Source: Bacteroidaceae bacterium (GTDB lineage: Bacteria; Bacteroidota; Bacteroidia; Bacteroidales; Bacteroidaceae). From it: 64,000 nucleotides of DNA. The position numbers and the translations under genes are program-made. The stretch lies in the NCBI GenBank assembly GCA_017541025.1, contig JAFXZY010000002.1, positions 1 through 64,000 on the forward strand. Direction: 5' to 3'. Under the pieces are notes generated by a model, which was not told the origin of the DNA, made no database searches, and saw only the letters and a program-made list of their open reading frames with translations. Each line of letters starts with the position of its first letter. Position 1 is the first letter of the stretch. Below are positions 1 through 6,842 of this stretch, piece by piece.

Positions 1-99
1 ATATTTTCTACATATGGCTCCTTTTGACATGTCACTGGTCAGATACTCGCGGAGTATCGCCAAACTTTCTTCATTCGATTTCTTTACATTCATACTCAT
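1..99 (-). CDS. Partial IS transposase N-terminus (HTH, orfA-like)
   Basis: The first 33 codons of a minus-strand reading frame run off the left edge of the window. Translation from the ATG at 99 gives a short polar start, then 'ESLAILREYLTSDMSKG' and 'ICRKY'. This resembles the helix-turn-helix beginning of IS3-type OrfA transposases in Bacteroidetes. A second in-frame ATG lies at 93. The assignment is pattern recognition on a short fragment. Other HTH proteins are possible. An IS end here would fit the accessory character of the genes that follow. Confidence 0.5.
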   Translation of the reverse strand, partial: MSMNVKKSNEESLAILREYLTSDMSKGAICRKY

Positions 100-155
100 A
101 AGTTGAACTCAATTTTTGTCAACTTATTCAGTACAATACAATATCTACAATAGGC

Positions 156-1055
156 ATGCCTGTTGTGCAAGCATCGGGAACTTCAGGTGCTATTGCACGG
201 AAAGAACGTGAGGGGGACGATGGCACAGAGTTAGTTTCGGAGACACTATCGAGCGGTGTGTTGGAGAGTCATCCTTCATTTGGTGAGGTAATGATGCATA
301 CATCGCATGGTTCACACACGTCGCATGGTTCACATAGTTCACATAGTTCTCATACATCTTCTTCACACACATCGCACAGTTCCTCTAGTTCTGGCGGTGG
401 TTCTGGTGGAAGTGGAAATGGCACAAAGATAGCAGCAGCATCTTTGGGGGCTCTTGCTGGCGGAGCGGCATTGACATACCTTATACATTATATTATAAAG
501 ACTCATAAGAAGCACGTGGCCTCACGTAAGACTGAGATAAATCGGCCTTATGCTTACGCCAGCAGAGACCTTTCGGAGGGCATATTTGGCAATGATGTTG
601 ACATCATGACGGTTTTACTTGTCCAGAATGAAGTGTTGGGAAATAGGTCATTCTCTCGAAAATGGTCACACTTCAAATACAACAGTAAGGTAACGCGTTC
701 TGTAAAACGGATGCAAGCTCGCATGGGACGAAAGCGAACAGGCAAGGCTTCTACGTCCTTTCTCATAAACCTTCAACAGTGGAAAGATACTAGAAGTAAA
801 TTGATTAATACTGCTTCAAAAGATTCATTGGATATTACGGAAGACCGTAATGCACTTTTGGCTGTAGCAATTCTACTAGTTGAGAAAGGATATTTGAAGA
901 GTTATGATGCCGATGAAATCATGAATGATAATGAGAAGTCTAAGATAGTTGAAGCTTATTATGCTTTCCTCCGTCGCAATCAATTGCCAAAAACAACATT
1001 TATTGATGAACAAAAGCTGAGAATGTTAAACTCTTTGCCCAATAAGCAGAAATGA
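156..1055 (+). CDS. hxsA: His-Xaa-Ser repeat protein (HxsA-like), predicted Hxs cassette substrate
   Basis: This 299-residue protein is the likely substrate of the two radical SAM enzymes downstream. Residues 48-76 form a His-Xaa-Ser tract with His at 48, 51, 54, 57, 60, 63, 66, 71 and 74. A Ser/Gly linker follows, then a single hydrophobic segment at about 92-114, then a basic stretch and a soluble C-terminal region of about 180 residues. The basic residues after the membrane segment suggest the HXS side faces out and the C-terminus faces the cytoplasm (inference). The arrangement of repeat protein, HxsD and two radical SAM proteins matches the known hxsABCD cassette. The start at 156 is the first ATG in frame. 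ATG 291, just before the repeats, is a possible alternative. The stop overlaps hxsD (ATGA). The chemical product is not known to me. Confidence 0.75.
   Translation: MPVVQASGTSGAIARKEREGDDGTELVSETLSSGVLESHPSFGEVMMHTSHGSHTSHGSHSSHSSHTSSSHTSHSSSSSGGGSGGSGNGTKIAAASLGALAGGAALTYLIHYIIKTHKKHVASRKTEINRPYAYASRDLSEGIFGNDVDIMTVLLVQNEVLGNRSFSRKWSHFKYNSKVTRSVKRMQARMGRKRTGKASTSFLINLQQWKDTRSKLINTASKDSLDITEDRNALLAVAILLVEKGYLKSYDADEIMNDNEKSKIVEAYYAFLRRNQLPKTTFIDEQKLRMLNSLPNKQK
297..383 (+). repeat. HXS-coding repeat tract
   Basis: The 9-nt units encode His-Thr-Ser, His-Gly-Ser or His-Ser-Ser. There are seven uninterrupted units, two extra Ser codons, then two more units. The units are similar but not identical at DNA level, so copy number could vary by slippage or recombination. 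Confidence 0.8.
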
Positions 1056-1378
1056 AAACTTTTACAGTAGAGTCAGACCATAGAGTCATCGTTGAGATAG
1101 ATTCTGGTATCTATTCCAAAGATGTTGTTGCCAAAGTGGTGTATTGGCTTAGTCGCGACTTTACCATTATGCAGAGTTTAGAGAGTAGTGTTTGGACACT
1201 CTCTCTTGAAAGTCACGATATGGTGAATTGGGATGATGTCAAGGAGCGTTTGTCACAATTACTGACTGATTATCAAATGCGAGAGGTGATAACAGCAGAG
1301 ACAAAGGACATCAAGAATATCCTTTATATCAAGGCTTTTGCTAATGTTGAGGAGTTGCTGTCAAATGAGGAAGTATAA
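1052..1378 (+). CDS. hxsD: His-Xaa-Ser system protein HxsD
   Basis: This 108-residue soluble protein has no cysteines and no signal peptide. The segment 'GIYSKDVVAKVVYWLSRDF' near residues 19-37 fits the HxsD family, the small conserved partner of the two Hxs radical SAM proteins. Its biochemical role is not established to my knowledge. A leader-binding or scaffold role is inference. It overlaps hxsA by 4 nt and hxsB by 14 nt, so the four genes are almost certainly one translationally coupled operon. Confidence 0.75.
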   Translation: MKTFTVESDHRVIVEIDSGIYSKDVVAKVVYWLSRDFTIMQSLESSVWTLSLESHDMVNWDDVKERLSQLLTDYQMREVITAETKDIKNILYIKAFANVEELLSNEEV

Positions 1379-2771
1379 GCTCTTACCTTTCAAGTTCACA
1401 AGGTTCAAGAACAAGGAACTGTTGGTGAGCGAAGTGGGTGATTTCGTGCTGACTCCAAATGGTACGGTCAAAAGGATCATTGACGGCAGTATTAATCCCA
1501 AATCAGAACTCTATAAAGACTTGTTGGGAAAAAACATCATCTGCATAGATTACAATCCATTGCTTCAAGATATTTTGGCGACCCGTCTACGAACTAAGAA
1601 ATCGTTTCTCAATGGTACAGCCCTTCATATCTTTATACTTACGTTGCGTTGCAACCAAAAATGCATATATTGCCAAGCTTCAAGCCAGGACGAAGGTGTA
1701 AGCACGAAATCTATCAGTAAGGAATCACTTTGCCACGCAATCGATTTGATGCTTCAATCCCCCAATCCTTGCGTAACGATGGAATTTCAAGGTGGAGAAT
1801 CGTCATTGGTGCCAGAATTGGTGGAATATGCGATTATGGAAACAGAAAAACGTAATGCAACGCTTGGCAAGGACGTCAAATATGTGCTTTGCACGAATCT
1901 AATAAGCCTAAATCCAAAGCTGTTAGATTTGTGCAAGCAGTACCACGTATTCGTATCCACTTCTCTTGACGGGCCAGAGTTCATACATGACCATAACCGG
2001 GGAGTGAAGGGTAGTTATCAATGCTTTAAACAGAATCTGGCAATTGTTCGTGAAGAGTTGGGGCAAGGTCGAGTTTCCCCTTTGATGACAACGTCTGAAT
2101 TTTCATTGGACTATCCAAGAGAAATAGTTGATTCGTATCTTGAACTTGGATTTCGAAATATGTTCCTTCGTCCGTTGAATCCTTACGGCAGAGCTAAAGA
2201 CAATGAAAACTGGGATTTATACTATGACCACTTCATCAAATTCTATAAGGAGGCTTTGGGATATATTCTGAAACTCAATCGAGAAGGAAATTATTTCAGA
2301 GAGGATTTTACAGCGATGCTAATGAAGAAGATACTCACGCCATTTCCTATTGGTTTTGTTGATCTTCAGTCACCGGCTGGTATCATCAACAGTGTTATAG
2401 TTTATGGTTATGATGGATATGTCTATTGTTCAGACGAATCCCGTATGATGGCAGAGGCAGGGGATTACACTTTTCGACTTGGGCGTGTTGAAAGCACATA
2501 CCAAGAGTTATTCTGTGGCAAGAAAGCGCGTCAACTGTCAGAAGTTTGGGCAACAGAGTATATTGCTGGTTGCTCTGACTGTGCATACTTTCAATATTGT
2601 GGAGCAGATCCTGTTCGCAACTATTCCACGCAGGGAGACTGGTATGGTCATAGGCCAACAAGCCTATTTTGCCGTTTCCATAAAGAAGTATTTGATTACT
2701 TGTTTACGATGATTGATGAACACGGCAATGATGTTTTGCCAATATTTCTATCTTGGGCCTATGACAGATAA
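1365..2771 (+). CDS. hxsB: His-Xaa-Ser system radical SAM maturase HxsB
   Basis: This 468-residue radical SAM protein has the 4Fe-4S motif CxxxCxxC at C96, C100 and C103, followed by 'GGES', the usual SAM-contact region. The C-terminal part is SPASM/twitch-like: a Cys in 'YVYCSDE', the cluster 'CSDCAYFQYC', and a last 'FCRFH' about 25 residues later. This suggests auxiliary Fe-S clusters as in peptide-modifying enzymes. Expected role: radical modification of the HXS repeats. The frame is open upstream to a TTG at 1338. ATG 1365 gives a natural N-terminus and a 14-nt overlap with hxsD. The stop overlaps hxsC. Confidence 0.8.
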   Translation: MRKYKLLPFKFTRFKNKELLVSEVGDFVLTPNGTVKRIIDGSINPKSELYKDLLGKNIICIDYNPLLQDILATRLRTKKSFLNGTALHIFILTLRCNQKCIYCQASSQDEGVSTKSISKESLCHAIDLMLQSPNPCVTMEFQGGESSLVPELVEYAIMETEKRNATLGKDVKYVLCTNLISLNPKLLDLCKQYHVFVSTSLDGPEFIHDHNRGVKGSYQCFKQNLAIVREELGQGRVSPLMTTSEFSLDYPREIVDSYLELGFRNMFLRPLNPYGRAKDNENWDLYYDHFIKFYKEALGYILKLNREGNYFREDFTAMLMKKILTPFPIGFVDLQSPAGIINSVIVYGYDGYVYCSDESRMMAEAGDYTFRLGRVESTYQELFCGKKARQLSEVWATEYIAGCSDCAYFQYCGADPVRNYSTQGDWYGHRPTSLFCRFHKEVFDYLFTMIDEHGNDVLPIFLSWAYDR

Positions 2772-3627
2772 ATTCCAAAAAGGAGATAACGATAACACAT
2801 TGTTCATCACCTCTGCATGTACTAATCGTTGCATCATGTGCTGTCAGCCGCCTACAGACGTAGATGACTCTGATAGGTTGTTGGAACGAAATCTCCGATT
2901 GATAGAAACTGCTAATACTGACACAGATTATGTCTGTATAACAGGGGGTGAACCTACACTTATTGAAGAAAAGCTATTCTTATACATACAAGCGATAAGA
3001 AAGAGAATGCCTGATGCAACTATTCATCTGTTGACCAATGGACGGCGATTTGCTGACAATGATTATACAATTCATTTTGCAAAGATGGCAGATAGTCATT
3101 TCGTCCTTGGCATACCTCTTCATTCGGATAATCCCATTGACCATGAAAGAATAGCTGGAGCAAAAGGTTCATTTTTCGAGACAATGAAAGGGCTTCACAA
3201 TTTGGGCATACTTGGCTATGAGATTGAACTGCGTGTGATAATAATGAAAGATAACTATAAGAGGCTTCCACAGATAGCTGAGTACATAACATTGAATCTT
3301 CCGTTTGTCTCTCAGGTGTCGTTTATGGGTTTGGAGGTTACTGGCTGTGCTGATAGAAACTATCATCGTGTATGGGTTGAACCAATTGAGTTTGACCCAT
3401 ATCTAACGGATGCTATTCGTTATTTAGAATGCTGTAACTTCTCTGCAAAGGTATTCAACATTCCGCATTGCCTTCTTTCTGTTATTCTTTGGCCCTATGC
3501 CTGTAGGTCTATTTCTACATGGAAGAAAACAAATCTGCTACAATGTAAGAATTGCAGTCAGTTGATGAATTGCTGTGGCGTTTTTTGTACATCGAAAAAA
3601 TACAGTTCCTTTATTCATGCAATATGA
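2761..3627 (+). CDS. hxsC: His-Xaa-Ser system radical SAM maturase HxsC
   Basis: This 288-residue protein is the second radical SAM enzyme of the cassette. CxxxCxxC lies at C20, C24 and C27 and is followed by another Cys and 'QPP', typical of HxsC. 'TGGEPT' follows. The C-terminus has 'CKNCSQLMNCCG', a candidate auxiliary cluster site. The chosen ATG at 2761 overlaps the hxsB stop by 11 nt. ATG 2716 in the same frame would add 15 residues. With HxsB it presumably acts on the HXS protein. Why the system needs two enzymes, and whether they act in sequence or as a pair, is open. It ends the operon, and the next gene has its own promoter. Confidence 0.75.
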   Translation: MTDKFQKGDNDNTLFITSACTNRCIMCCQPPTDVDDSDRLLERNLRLIETANTDTDYVCITGGEPTLIEEKLFLYIQAIRKRMPDATIHLLTNGRRFADNDYTIHFAKMADSHFVLGIPLHSDNPIDHERIAGAKGSFFETMKGLHNLGILGYEIELRVIIMKDNYKRLPQIAEYITLNLPFVSQVSFMGLEVTGCADRNYHRVWVEPIEFDPYLTDAIRYLECCNFSAKVFNIPHCLLSVILWPYACRSISTWKKTNLLQCKNCSQLMNCCGVFCTSKKYSSFIHAI

Positions 3628-3665
3628 TCTTCCCATTATTATTCATGTATTCAGGCTCCAAACTA

Positions 3666-3763
3666 TTTGCAACTTTTTTGTGATAATTATCCAACTTAAT
3701 TCCGAGGAAAAAGTAGCTTAAATAAAAATTTTTCTAAGTTGTTTATTCCTCCTCCTGAATAAA
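3666..3763. repeat. Intergenic repeat family, copy 1
   Basis: This is the first of three similar sequences found after hxsC, after the abi gene and after rhuM. Shared features are TGATAATTAT (weak in copy 2), an inverted pair (AACTTA ... TAAGTT) around AGTAGCTTAAATAAA, and a CTCCTCCT-(A/G)AATAA end. The 3' end, CCTCCTCCTGAATAAA, recurs at about 15206-15221 as a partial fourth copy. Confidence 0.7.
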
Positions 3764-3846
3764 CCCTATTTGACGTCTGGGCTTTGAGCGTACGGGACAG
3801 ATTTTTACTAAAAATGCATATACAACTGTATTTTTCTCTAGAAAAG

Positions 3847-3878
3847 TTTGTTCTTTTTAAGAAAACTCCATACCTTTG
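3847..3878 (+). promoter_or_regulatory. Bacteroidetes-type promoter for the abi leader RNA
   Basis: The -33 TTTG is at 3847-3850 and the -7 TACCTTTG at 3871-3878, with 20 bp between them, as in the Bacteroides consensus. Transcription would start near 3885, about 60 nt before the abi start codon. Confidence 0.75.
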
Positions 3879-3884
3879 CAGTGT

Positions 3885-3934
3885 TAGTTCCAGCCGAGCC
3901 TCTTTACAATGCTTAAATAGGCTGGGCTTTTTTT
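3885..3934 (+). ncRNA. Short structured leader RNA ending in an intrinsic-terminator hairpin (abiF-motif candidate)
   Basis: Just after the promoter, AGCCGAGCCT (3892-3901) can pair with AGGCTGGGCT (3919-3928) with one G-G mismatch. A run of seven T follows (3928-3934), ending 12 nt before the abi ATG. Most transcripts would thus be about 50 nt long, with read-through needed to express abi from this promoter. Comparative genomics has described a structured RNA, the abiF motif, upstream of Abi_2 genes, and HEPN/ncRNA toxin-antitoxin roles have been proposed for such pairs. I cannot confirm a covariance-model match here. A plain transcription attenuator is the main alternative. Confidence 0.6.
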
Positions 3935-3946
3935 ATGTTATAGGAT

Positions 3947-4846
3947 ATGGCAAAAGTTCATTTTAATAAGACATACAAAAATCCAGATGAGTTAGTAAGG
4001 CTATTACAGTCTCGAGGTCTAAACATCATGGACAAAAATAGAGCAGAGCGTTACATAGAAAGCATAGGTTATTATCGTTTGTCTGCATATATGTATCCGC
4101 TTCTTGAGATACCCAAAAGCAATCATCTGTTCAAAAATGGAACAGCATTTGACAAAGTGATTATGCTTTATCGTTTCGATAAAAAACTGCGTATCTTGTT
4201 GTTTAATGAAATTGAGAAAATTGAAGTTGCTGTGCGAGAGGCTGTTATGAATTTGACCGCAGAAAGAACGGGAGATATGTTTTGGTTAACAAATCCCGTT
4301 CATTTTCACGACCAAACTATTTACGGCAATAGCATGAACTTGTTAAAGAAAGAATATGATCGTTCAACCGAGGATTTCATAGAACATTTTAAACAAACCT
4401 ACACAGAGCAATTCCCACCAGCATGGATTCTTGGTGAACTTTTGCCGATGGGTAGTGTCAATATATATTATCGTAATCTTAAGGACAAGACATTGAAAAA
4501 ACATATTGCAAAACGCTTTTATTTGCATGCGCCAGTATTTGAGTCTTGGCTTTCTGTACTTACCCTAACAAGAAATGCTTGTTGTCACCATTCTCGGGTA
4601 TGGAATAAAGTTAATAAGATTATCCCTAACGACATGAGGGGGATGACGCGTCCTTGGATAACGCTTCCATCAGATAAGCGTAAGATATACTACAACATCT
4701 GCATTATCAAATATTTTTTGGATGTTATTTCTCCCAATAACGATTTGCTTGCTAAATTGCGGTGGCTTTTTGTGGACTTTCCAGAGATTGACCTCAATGC
4801 TCTTGGCTTTCCTAAGGGGTGGGAGATGGAGCCACTTTGGAGTTGA
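3947..4846 (+). CDS. Abi_2 (AbiD/AbiF) family abortive-infection HEPN protein
   Basis: This 299-residue soluble protein is of the Abi_2 family. The N-terminal 'YYRLSAYMYPL' and the following 'LYRFDKKLR' with 'LFNEIEKIEVAVR' are characteristic of AbiD/AbiF proteins. The HEPN-type RX4H motif is R209-N-A-C-C-H214, so an RNase-like activity is expected from family knowledge. It is preceded by its own promoter and a terminator-ended leader RNA and flanked on both sides by copies of the same intergenic repeat, as a self-contained defence or toxin cassette would be. Length is normal for the family and no truncation is seen. The start at 3947 lies just after the leader terminator. An upstream small open frame over the leader is not needed. 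Confidence 0.85.
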   Translation: MAKVHFNKTYKNPDELVRLLQSRGLNIMDKNRAERYIESIGYYRLSAYMYPLLEIPKSNHLFKNGTAFDKVIMLYRFDKKLRILLFNEIEKIEVAVREAVMNLTAERTGDMFWLTNPVHFHDQTIYGNSMNLLKKEYDRSTEDFIEHFKQTYTEQFPPAWILGELLPMGSVNIYYRNLKDKTLKKHIAKRFYLHAPVFESWLSVLTLTRNACCHHSRVWNKVNKIIPNDMRGMTRPWITLPSDKRKIYYNICIIKYFLDVISPNNDLLAKLRWLFVDFPEIDLNALGFPKGWEMEPLWS

Positions 4847-4855
4847 TATTTATTT

Positions 4856-4973
4856 ATGATGGTTTTCTAACTTAATTTCGAGCAAGAAATAGCTTAAATA
4901 AAAAATTTTTTAAGTTGATTTTTCTCCTCCTAAATAAGATGATGTAAGATGTAAGAGGGAAGAAGTAAGATGT
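4856..4973. repeat. Intergenic repeat family, copy 2
   Basis: This is the second copy, starting directly after abi. It carries AACTTAATTTCGAGCAAG, TAGCTTAAATAAA, TTAAGTTGATTTTTCTCC and a tail with GATGATGTAAGATGTAAGAG that copy 3 shares almost exactly. Confidence 0.75.
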
Positions 4974-5028
4974 TTTTGGTGTGACCTATCTGACCTTTGC
5001 TTTATTTCATAACATAATGGGCTTACCT

Positions 5029-5060
5029 TTTGGTGGGCTCATAATTTATTTGTACCTTCG
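5029..5060 (+). promoter_or_regulatory. Promoter of the rhuM-like gene
   Basis: The -33 TTTG is at 5029-5032 and the -7-like TACCTTCG (one mismatch to TAnnTTTG) at 5053-5060, with a 20-bp spacer. A start site near 5067 places the ATG at 5080 a few bases downstream and argues against the upstream in-frame start at 4981. Confidence 0.6.
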
Positions 5061-5079
5061 CATATCCAAAACAAAAGAT

Positions 5080-6078
5080 ATGGCACAGAAAGATAATAAA
5101 CTGATACTATATAAAGATATTGAAGGTCAGGTTAGCATGAATGTGGTGTATGCTGATGAGGACCTGTGGTTGACGCAGGCTCAGTTGGTGGAGATATACC
5201 AATCCAGCAAATCCAACGTTAGCGAACATCTGACTAACATCTTTAAAGACAAAGAGTTAGACAAAGATTCAGTTGTTCGGAAAATCCGAACAACTGCTTC
5301 TGACGGCAAAAATTATCCCACTTTGCACTATAATTTGGATGTTGTTATAGCCTTGGGCTATCGCGTTCAGTCACAGATTGCTGTACGCTATCGTCGTTGG
5401 GCTACTCGCATTCTTCATGAGTTTATCCAAAAGGGCTTTGTGATGGATGATGAACGACTTAAGCAAGGAGGAAACCGCTACTTTAAGGAATTGCTTCAGC
5501 GCATACGTGACATCCGTAGTAGTGAACGTAATTTCTATCAGCAGGTAACGGATATCTATGCTACGTCTACTGATTATGACCCTCGCTCCAAGATGACAAA
5601 ACTCTTCTTTGCCACCGTTCAGAACAAGATGCATTATGCTGTTCACGAACATACGGCAGCAGAGTTGATTTACCAACGCGTGGATAACGAGAAGCCTTTT
5701 GTGGGTATGACTAATTTTAAGGGGAATTATGTGACGCGCGACGATGTAAAAGTTGCCAAGAACTACCTTACGGAGATAGAGTTACAACGTTTGAACTTAC
5801 TCACCTCACAGTTCTTAGATTATGCAGAGTTTCAGGCCCTTGAGCAGAATCCTATGAGAATGGTGGACTGGATTCAGGCTTTAGACGATCAAATCTTGCG
5901 ACTGCGCAAAAATATCCTTGAGGGTAATGGTAGCATCTCACATCAGGAGGCTATAGAAAAGGCGGAACGCGAGTTTGAAATTTACCGCGAACGTGAAATG
6001 CGCTTGTTGGAAAGCGACTTTGACAAAGCTGTGAAAGCGTTGATGCAGAAGGAAACCGACGATGGTGATAAAACCTGA
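5080..6078 (+). CDS. RhuM family protein (virulence RhuM, DNA-binding-like)
   Basis: This 332-residue cytoplasmic protein is of the RhuM family. Landmarks are the N-terminal 'LWLTQAQLVEIYQSSKSN', an HTH-like segment followed by 'VSEHLTNIF'; 'YNLDVVIALGYRVQS' and 'RYRRWATRILHEFI' in the middle; and a C-terminal acidic and basic helical tail. Proteins of this type are common on genomic islands and prophages, next to restriction and defence genes. The Salmonella namesake was linked to virulence, and the molecular function is not firmly known. The frame extends upstream to 4981, but that part would encode a hydrophobic stretch crossing the promoter, so I chose ATG 5080. It is flanked by repeat copies 2 and 3. 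Confidence 0.8.
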   Translation: MAQKDNKLILYKDIEGQVSMNVVYADEDLWLTQAQLVEIYQSSKSNVSEHLTNIFKDKELDKDSVVRKIRTTASDGKNYPTLHYNLDVVIALGYRVQSQIAVRYRRWATRILHEFIQKGFVMDDERLKQGGNRYFKELLQRIRDIRSSERNFYQQVTDIYATSTDYDPRSKMTKLFFATVQNKMHYAVHEHTAAELIYQRVDNEKPFVGMTNFKGNYVTRDDVKVAKNYLTEIELQRLNLLTSQFLDYAEFQALEQNPMRMVDWIQALDDQILRLRKNILEGNGSISHQEAIEKAEREFEIYREREMRLLESDFDKAVKALMQKETDDGDKT

Positions 6079-6177
6079 ATTGTCCTTCGCTTCATTCCCC
6101 TTTTCTGAATGATTCGTGGAGATGGGGAAATGGATCATGGGGATTATCTGAATGAAAGAAAGGTGAGCAAGCCAATT

Positions 6178-6310
6178 TTTGCAGCTTATTTGTGATAATT
6201 ATTTAAGTTGTTTCCGAGCAAGAAATAGCTTAAATAAAATATTTTTCAAGTTGATTTTTCTCCTCCTAAATAAGATGATGTAAGATGTAAGAGGGAAGAA
6301 GGAAGATGTT
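6178..6310. repeat. Intergenic repeat family, copy 3
   Basis: This is the third copy, about 100 bp after rhuM. It matches copy 1 at its left end (TTTGCAGCTTATTTGTGATA) and copy 2 through its right end (AAGTTGATTTTTCTCCTCC, then the GATGTAAGATGTAAGAGGG tail). The three copies bracket abi and rhuM. Confidence 0.75.
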
Positions 6311-6380
6311 TATTACTCTAGAAAATTCAGGCTTCAAACTCAAGTGATATTTTTAGTGCCTTTTAGGGTATGCCCAAAAT

Positions 6381-6434
6381 GGCTCGAGCCATTGCCCCTT
6401 TTGGCTAGAGCCAATGCCCTATTTGGCTCTAGCC
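6381..6434. repeat. Three palindromic 10-mers at exact 22-bp spacing
   Basis: GGCTCGAGCC starts at 6381, GGCTAGAGCC at 6403 and GGCTCTAGCC at 6425. Each is a perfect or near-perfect palindrome, and they are joined by similar 12-bp spacers rich in T and C. The period of 22 bp is close to two helical turns. Confidence 0.7.
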
Positions 6435-6453
6435 AGCTTTTTGGAGACCTTAA

Positions 6454-6516
6454 TGACAATTGACAATTGATAATTGACAATTGACAATTGATAATGAATA
6501 ATTAATAATTGGCAAC
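6454..6516. repeat. Simple tandem repeat of the TGACAAT/TTGATAAT type
   Basis: Overlapping units of GACAATTGA and GATAATTGA repeat several times in this AT-rich stretch. It resembles the short tandem arrays found in other gene gaps of this window. Confidence 0.7.
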
Positions 6517-6601
6517 TGAAAATCGTTATTGAATAACGTGATTGAAGCGAAAATTCTTTCCAAAAATCAATTCACCAAAAATGGGGGCAAAAACAGGGGA
6601 C

Positions 6602-6652
6602 TTAACTCGATACATGTAATGAATTAACTCGATACATGTCATGAGTTAACTC
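6602..6652. repeat. Second 22-bp-period array, unit TTAACTCGATACATGT
   Basis: The units begin at 6602, 6624 and 6646. The first two share TTAACTCGATACATGT exactly, and the third keeps only TTAACTCA. The period equals that of the array at 6381-6434 although the sequences differ. The rest of the gap at 6079-6842 includes a duplicated block: GTGGAGATGGGG with GATTATCTG near 6115-6151, and a similar version near 6683-6716. Confidence 0.7.
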
Positions 6653-6766
6653 ACCGCATTATACACGTAAATTCACATTACGTGGAGATAGGGAATAAAT
6701 CATGAAGATTATCTGGATAAAGTTAAAGTGACTATAGTCAAAGCTAAACCTTTTTTGAGAAATATT

Positions 6767-6796
6767 TTTGTGTTTTACAATTATTTCCTAAATTTG
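6767..6796 (+). promoter_or_regulatory. Promoter of the first BspA-like gene cluster
   Basis: TTTG is at 6767-6770 and TAAATTTG at 6789-6796, with an 18-bp spacer, slightly shorter than usual. It lies about 45 bp before the ATG at 6843. The next two genes are close behind and probably share it. Confidence 0.65.
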
Positions 6797-6842
6797 CAGC
6801 ATTAAACCTCTTTCAATGAGAAATACTAATACTTAAAACAAT

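Noticed and set aside
3784-3966. Small open frame before the abi gene (60 codons)
   Set aside because: It runs through a consensus promoter and a terminator hairpin, and no coding features are visible. The region is better explained as a leader RNA.
4981-5079. N-terminal extension of the RhuM-like protein
   Set aside because: The extension would cross the promoter at 5029-5060 and adds a hydrophobic stretch not typical of this cytoplasmic family.
6381-6652. CRISPR-like array
   Set aside because: Three units of 10-16 bp at 22-bp period with similar spacers do not fit repeat-spacer structure, and no cas gene is present.
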